Positions 58,535 through 64,000 of a DNA stretch of 64,000 nt are shown in pieces. The notes beneath the pieces are model-generated. The model searched no databases and was not told where the DNA came from. It saw only the letters and a list, made by a program, of their open reading frames with translations. Origin of the DNA: Temnopleurus reevesii (lineage: Eukaryota; Echinodermata; Echinoidea; Temnopleuroida; Temnopleuridae); the NCBI GenBank assembly GCA_036244855.1, contig BQKZ01000818.1:69515-133514 (forward strand), written 5' to 3'. Numbering within the stretch: the stretch's first letter is position 1; each line of letters opens with the position of its first letter. The position numbers and the translations under genes are program-made.

Positions 58535-58705
58535 GGGGCCACGCTTACTAGACGATTACGCGTGCGTAAGTCGAGCTCCAGACGAAGGAACACGACGTCG
58601 GTCAAATGCGTTTCCTTGAAACGTCTCTGTATTCATCATAGCATGAACCGCCATAAACATTTGACAGACGTTGGTTATAAACGAAAAAGTGTGAGTCAGT
58701 CTTAA
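58535..58705. repeat. Family A variant with AACGTCTG-type arm
   Basis: GACAGACGTTGGTTATAAAC and GAAAAAGTGTGAGTCAGTCTTA form the right arm; the left arm is decayed. Confidence 0.6.
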
Positions 58706-58865
58706 TCAATATGATGTAGCTGTGGCCTTCGGAACAGGGCTTCAGATGCACATTTCAATATCATCATCCATGCATATTTTCCAAAAGTATTTGGATGAAC
58801 ATAATCATTGTATGTGTGTCTGCCAGACAGGGTCGGATATAATTTATTGCCGGAAACATGTCACC

Positions 58866-59120
58866 TTAAAGGACGACTCACACCTTTGCAACGTTAGCCT
58901 GCGTCGGCCAAGCATTTTTGAAAATTGTAAACGCTCCCCGAGCGCACAGTATACGTTGATCAGGCGATGGACTGATGTTTGGCTTGCGTTCGAGAAACGT
59001 ACGCCGAACGACATTCCACTGTACGACCGGCGTCTTCATGCGTCCAAAGAGCGTTTTTTTTATTGTCAAAAGCGTTGGGCCGACGCAGGCTAAAAAACCC
59101 AAAGGTGTGAGCCAGCCTTA
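58866..59120. repeat. Family A foldback element
   Basis: TTAAAGGACGACTCACACCTTT at the left is inverted relative to AAAGGTGTGAGCCAGCCTTA at the right. GCCTGCGTCGGCCAAGCATT pairs with AAAGCGTTGGGCCGACGCAGGC. Confidence 0.9.
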
Positions 59121-59454
59121 CGTAATGGAACAAAAGTAATCCGGTAATTACTATCGAATGTAATGAATATCAGAGTGTTGATTTTCATTATTTAAATTTT
59201 CAATTATTACAACTGTATTCATCAAAAAGGAAACCACCGGGGCATAAACAGGTGGCCTCCATAGATTTGGAAGAGAGCACGTGGCAATGATACGGTTGCC
59301 ATGGTTACGGTAACAAGATCCCCTCATTAGCCATAATTGTGAAATGGGGATTACGATGATTGATGTGGTTATAATGCATTAATCAAAGATGCAAAGTTTG
59401 ATTGAGTTTTCCTTGAATCTCTGGATATCATCTCAAAATAATGTACACATATTT

Positions 59455-59625
59455 ATAATAATAATAATACACAACATTTATATAGCGTTTAATACGAAGT
59501 GTTTCTAAGCGCTCTGTGCATTATTACCCGGCTATACCATTCGACGCTCACTGCATTCAAGGAATTTCTTCCTACCGGTACCCATTCACCTCACCTCGGT
59601 TGAGTGCAGTACAAAGAATGGTGGT
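59455..59625 (-). repeat. SINE fragment, inverted
   Basis: On the - strand: CACCATTCTTTG, GAGGTGAGGTGAATGGGTAC and GTAATAATGCACAGAGCGC ending in ATTATTATT, the body and tail of the SINE at 6104. Confidence 0.7.
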
Positions 59626-60591
59626 CTACCGTATTGCCAGCACTGTGTTTGAGATGTATATCGATGTTCATTCTGGCTTTCTTTTAGGGGTAATTGATTT
59701 AAGTGAGAATTAGTAACACTATGATAACTTATACCAGAAATTTGTAAAGAACATCCCAGACGTATTCACTATAGAACCTTTTTCAAAGCCTCAGACAATC
59801 ACGAATCTAGTTTATAATGTTTAATAGTATGTCATTGATATGAGGAAGGTAGGCCTTTTCTTGAAATGGTACTGGGCGTGTATCATTTTCTTGTTATTTC
59901 CCTTTATGCGATTTATTTTCGTTCAAAAGTGGGTATTGTTGGAGCACGAATTTGCTGTACATCATAACCTTTTGGATCTCCGTCTTTCATTTTATTTTTA
60001 ATTTGTTTTTCCAAGTTTTGTGTAGAGAACTAATATCGTCTACCAAAACATTTCTTTCCAAATCCCCAGTCACAAAACAAATCAATGATGATTCAAAGTG
60101 ACTCGTTGTTAAGTTGAGTCCTAAGAAGCCTGATTAACTGCTCCTCAGTTGGACAAAGAATCAACCGTGTTAACCAACTGGCTACTTGAACCTGTTGACC
60201 ACTGTACAAAGTCTATGAGATTATAAGAATTTAGTAGTCAACGGGTTAAAATGTGAAATCGTGCTTCAATGTGATTTTGGCATAATCGATATCCAGATTG
60301 GAAGACCAATCACATGGACAGCTTTCTCAAATCATTCCTGTGGGAGTAACATCTTTATGTGGTTCAGATGCTCCCTGCATGAAAATAGTACAACATATGT
60401 TAAGAAGTTCCCGCTCCTTGGAATTAAAGTTTATAGTCTGAGCGGCTTTGGTGTAAATTGAGAACATGCGTGAAGATTGTTATTTGCTGAGAGTAAGAAA
60501 GTGCAAGACAGGTATAGAAGCAGGGAGAAATCACGGAACTCGTAGCACGATGAATATTATGGAAGAAGAAGCAAGGTGAAGTGTAGATGTA

Positions 60592-60801
60592 AAGAACTAC
60601 TCACACCTTTTCGTCTTTATCTTGCGTCTGCGCTGCGTTTTTGTAAATCAAAAACTTTCCCTGGATGAACAAATGATGGACTGAAGTTCTCATTACGCTT
60701 TTTGAGCACAAGCCGAACGTCAGTCCACCATCAGATCCGCGCATACTGTGCGCTCGGGGAGGATTTTCATTTTAAAAACGCAGAGGTATGAGTCGTTTTG
60801 A
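60592..60801. repeat. Family A element, diverged
   Basis: ACTACTCACACCTTTTCGTC at the left and AAACGCAGAGGTATGAGTCG at the right are inverted. The central GATGGACTGAAGTTC pairs with GAACGTCAGTCCACCATC. Confidence 0.8.
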
Positions 60802-60889
60802 ATGAGCATGACCACAGTCGCGCATTTGCGATTATAAACAACTTCTGCACAATGTTCATGAAATGTGTAAGACGCATAGTGAAGGCAGG

Positions 60890-61075
60890 AATAATGATAT
60901 AATAACAATAATTCATAGATATGTATTATGTAGCTTTTATATACTCAACTGCGCATTACAATTGAAATATTAATACCTAGCCATGCCATAGCTGCCTAAT
61001 AGGCGCTCTGGCATTTTAAATGAATTAATTCCTACCCGCACCCATTAACACCCCATGTATTGAGTGCAGCAGTGT
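60890..61075 (-). repeat. SINE fragment, inverted and decayed
   Basis: AATAATTCATAGATATG at the left and ATTCCTACCCGCACCCATTAACACC then TGAGTGCAGCAG at the right resemble the inverted SINE body at 59455. Confidence 0.5.
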
Positions 61076-61702
61076 AGGAAAGATTTATTATTGAAGAATA
61101 TTAGCGATATGGGTAAGAATAGAAAGGAAGACCATCTAGTGAAAAGGTAAATGCCAAGACCACTACATCCTGACTAAGTACGATGGAAAGACGCTTAGCC
61201 TATCAAAAAGGCTTGCTCGTTTTTCGGCCAAACTTAAACACGAACGTAAGAGAAAATGGATAATTGAAATGCGTTCTTTTTTCATATATTCCCTCAACCG
61301 GTAGCGTCCATTATTGCTTTATCGTATCTGTCCAGTATCTTCCTTTTCACACCACAGATAGATCCTGAAAACATCACACGCTCGACCTACATAGTAAATC
61401 GCCTTAGTCCCTATTTTACTCCTTATATTTGGAGGTCATGACGTCATATCTTTCGTCAAAAATCCCCCCTACGTCACAACTTTAGCTTCCAAGGGCATTA
61501 TCTCTGTAATTAGTGATTAGTGATTTGATACACGAAAATCCGGATACAAATGTTTATTGTTATTACTGATGAAAAAATCAGCTTGCTTCCAGACCTCATC
61601 AAAACAATCATCCTAATCATAAACTTTAAAGAACCGTTTCTAAAATGCCAAGGAGAAATTGCATTAATATTTGGAAGTATAAAGTTTCTTCTGCGCAGCA
61701 AA

Positions 61703-61825
61703 ATATTATTTCGCAAGTTGCAGTTGATTGAAACGTATCAATCATTGTTTCATACGCGTCGTAAATGCGCGTTGCAATTTGCAAAGTTGCAGTTGATTTG
61801 CAGTTGATTATAAAGAACATCCCCG
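61703..61825. repeat. Family D element, shortened
   Basis: CGCAAGTTGCAGTTGATTGA at the left and TGCAAAGTTGCAGTTGATTT at the right match the family D arms; the centre is shorter than in other copies. Confidence 0.65.
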
Positions 61826-62649
61826 AGCTCACTTATTAAAAAAAAAAGGTTATTCGTATAATTAAAAAGAAAATTTTGATTGATTTTCATCGATGTACCT
61901 ACAAAAATGGCTTATTCGATTGTATGTCCTTTTTACTTCTCCCTTGTACACCACAACATTTCAATAACTTCATAGCTCACTCATGAAGGTCATTCCGAAT
62001 AGTCAAGTGTTTTTATTCTTTTTATCAATTTATGTTCTTTTCTAAGTTCACATTATGTTGCCATCATATCATCTATTGAAAAATGAAGACTTAAATAAAG
62101 CACTGTCAATCAGTGTTAATCCATGTTGGGATAAGGCAAGAATTATTCAATTGAAGACTTACTAGCATTAAAAATGAAAATCACTAATGGCTGAAAGTTC
62201 CTTATATTGGACAACTGTTGTAAAGACAAGGTGGCGAAACCTTCATCGAAAGGTCAACGTGAACTTTACACGGGTCTTTTCACTCTTTAAACTTCCTGTT
62301 TGTCACGATCAAATCGATAGGTATGATAGAGCCAGACGATAAATCGAACCGCTTCTCAAGTTACCGATATCCCCGATATCAGGTGGTTACGAGACGGACC
62401 TTCCTGCTTTATCGCATATTTATCCCGCCAAATCTGCAGATGCAAAAAATATGAAAAAAAGATTTCAGAAAGTGGTGTGAGCGATTACTGATGAGCAGAA
62501 TTGAAGGCATAGATTTGACGATAGTATAAGCGACACCCGGTACTGGTGTTAAATTTACCACCAATATTACAAACAAATAATAATAGCCAATATAATATTA
62601 AGGGATATAGAATTAAAATTAAAAGCGTAACATGATATAAATTATCATT

Positions 62650-62803
62650 GGAAAATTAAGTCGAACGCAAGTTCAATGGTCCTTTGTAATGCTATTCATA
62701 TCGGAACCGGCTTGTGCTTGCTGTGTTCGCACAGTTGAATACACGATGCCCGGTTCTATTGTCTGTGACCCACTTAACTTTCTGGAAATAGTTTATATCG
62801 TGT
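62650..62803 (+). repeat. Family E segment
   Basis: GGAAAATTAAGTCGAACGCA, CAATGGTCCTTTGTAATGCT and ATCGGAACCGGCTTGTGCTT match the family E core at 19540. Confidence 0.75.
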
Positions 62804-63486
62804 AGATTTTAACTCAAGCCCTTGCGTTAAAGGCATAATCTACCCAGCATAGTTGCGATTGATGTTTTGACTAAAACCTCCCCGTAACACTCTCGGCCTG
62901 AATGGTATGTACAGTTTTTTTTACGAAGGTAAAGATTTGTTTGCTATTCACATTGGATTGAATCTGGTTGTTTAAGATGATATACAAAGACTGAAAATGT
63001 AATTTGCATTAAATTTCTTTAAAAAGATGTGTGTTCTTCGTTATTCTATATTATTCTTATTCTTATCTATCAATTGCATATCCGTATAATTATCGTATCA
63101 AAAAATGAAGTCTTCTCGGAAAACAAGAACAATCTTCGTATACATTTCCGAGAAAAGGTGAATTGATAATGCAATAAACAACAAAAGAGTTGTATTGTCT
63201 CAATAATGTCCCATTTCTATGTAGTATTTTGCAATGAGGTGTCATACTCTGGAGACATTTTGGGGGGGATAACTTGTGCATGGAAAACATCCTTTAGAAA
63301 ATTAAACTTGCTCATTAGTAAATTGATTAACATTAGATGTTTGTCATCACCACCGGCAAATTTATCTCGTCCACCGAAATTCATCCTTGGTTAAGTACTT
63401 CAGATAATTAGATACATCAATTGGCCATAATTATAGAAACATAGTCAAGTAATAATCATTTTCATTAATACTTCTGCCAGGGAAAG

Positions 63487-63713
63487 GGCTTACTCACATT
63501 TTTTGCGTTTATAGCATGCGTAGGCCTATTTGACAATTTAAAAGCTTCCTAGACGCAGACCTTACGGTGGACTGACGTTCGGCATACGCTCCTTGACCGC
63601 AAGCCGAATGTTATGCCACCGTCTAATTCCCGTATGCTGTGCACTCGGGGAGCGTTTTTTTTTAACCGCTAGACAGACGCAGGATTGAAAACGCAAAGGT
63701 GTGAGTCGGCCTT
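63487..63713. repeat. Family A foldback element
   Basis: GGGCTTACTCACATTTTTTGCG at the left is inverted relative to CGCAAAGGTGTGAGTCGGCC at the right. The central TTACGGTGGACTGACGTTCG pairs with CGAATGTTATGCCACCGTCT. Confidence 0.85.
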
Positions 63714-63748
63714 AAAGCCCATCGCACACGCAACGACTCAACCACCTT

Positions 63749-63881
63749 AAGCCCCGGACACATATATCCCCGGAAGCAACACGATTCAACAGGACTCTTT
63801 GTTAATTCACATTTAACTGCCTCAAAACAAAGAGTCGTGTTGAGTCGTGTTGCTTCCGGGGTCCTATGTGAACGGGGTATT
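63749..63881. repeat. Foldback element, CCCGGTCACATAG family, copy 2
   Basis: AAGCCCCGGACACATATATC at the left is inverted relative to GGTCCTATGTGAACGGGGTA at the right, with CCCCGGAAGCAACACGATTC against GAGTCGTGTTGCTTCCGGGG. Collinear with 712-844. Confidence 0.85.
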
Positions 63882-64000
63882 ACGACAGGCCTGTGACTGA
63901 GTGAGCTGATTGTGACGCCATGACTCTGGTGAGATGATGATCAGTCGCACACGGTTGGATACACCTCAGAAGGCCAATCTCGCAGGTTTGACATGTTGAA

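Larger units (their letters stand above)
57747..64000. other. Intergenic sequence after the gap, no gene seen
   Basis: AT-rich sequence with SINE pieces, family A, D and E elements and a terminal foldback. No open reading frame here has a recognisable domain. Confidence 0.6.

Noticed and set aside
11373..63713. Repeated short motifs that could suggest a CRISPR array
   Set aside because: The repeats are dispersed foldback transposons, not regularly spaced direct repeats with spacers, and the genome is clearly animal.

Overview
This window carries most of one animal gene on the + strand: a RET-type receptor tyrosine kinase, spread over about 45 kb in 17 recognisable coding exons. The small exons, long AT-rich introns, GT-AG junctions, tRNA-derived SINEs and many short foldback transposons indicate a metazoan genome. 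The divergent but clearly RET-like protein suggests a marine invertebrate deuterostome, most likely a sea urchin or other echinoderm; this species call is inference. The exons join without any phase break into about 960 codons plus a stop, against 1,114 residues in human RET. The first roughly 150 residues (signal peptide and N-terminal cadherin-like region) should therefore lie upstream of base 1.

Layout: 245-1678 holds two cadherin-like exons and 8987-9207 a third. A 12.3 kb intron leads to a fourth ectodomain exon at 21503-21746. The cysteine-rich region is at 25483-27582, and the transmembrane and juxtamembrane exon at 28663-28949. The kinase domain runs from 29695 to 42774, with the P-loop, VAVK lysine, HRDLAARN loop, DFG motif and activation-loop tyrosines present. 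The C-terminal tail is at 43125-45188 and ends at a TAG. From 45189 to 64000 I see the 3' untranslated region and then intergenic sequence made of repeats, with no second gene. An assembly gap of 452 Ns lies at 57295-57746.

Two things dominate besides the gene. First, the assembly has single-N joins at 10352, 12867, 14020, 15274, 31967, 34908 and 44077, several flanked by near-identical direct repeats. The clearest is at 31967: the first two kinase exons and the start of the third occur twice, and the first copy stops at the N in mid-exon. This looks like two unmerged haplotypes. Second, the non-coding DNA is packed with short inverted-repeat elements. One family has at least 15 copies. Another can be assigned a TTAA target-site duplication because the two haplotypes give an occupied and an empty site. 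A third case is a foldback element nested inside another element with a visible 5-bp target duplication.

Two splice junctions deserve care: a GC-AG intron at 42775-43124, and a weak GTTCGT donor at 40852 that reading phase and RET homology require. I found no prokaryotic, viral, CRISPR or toxin system here.
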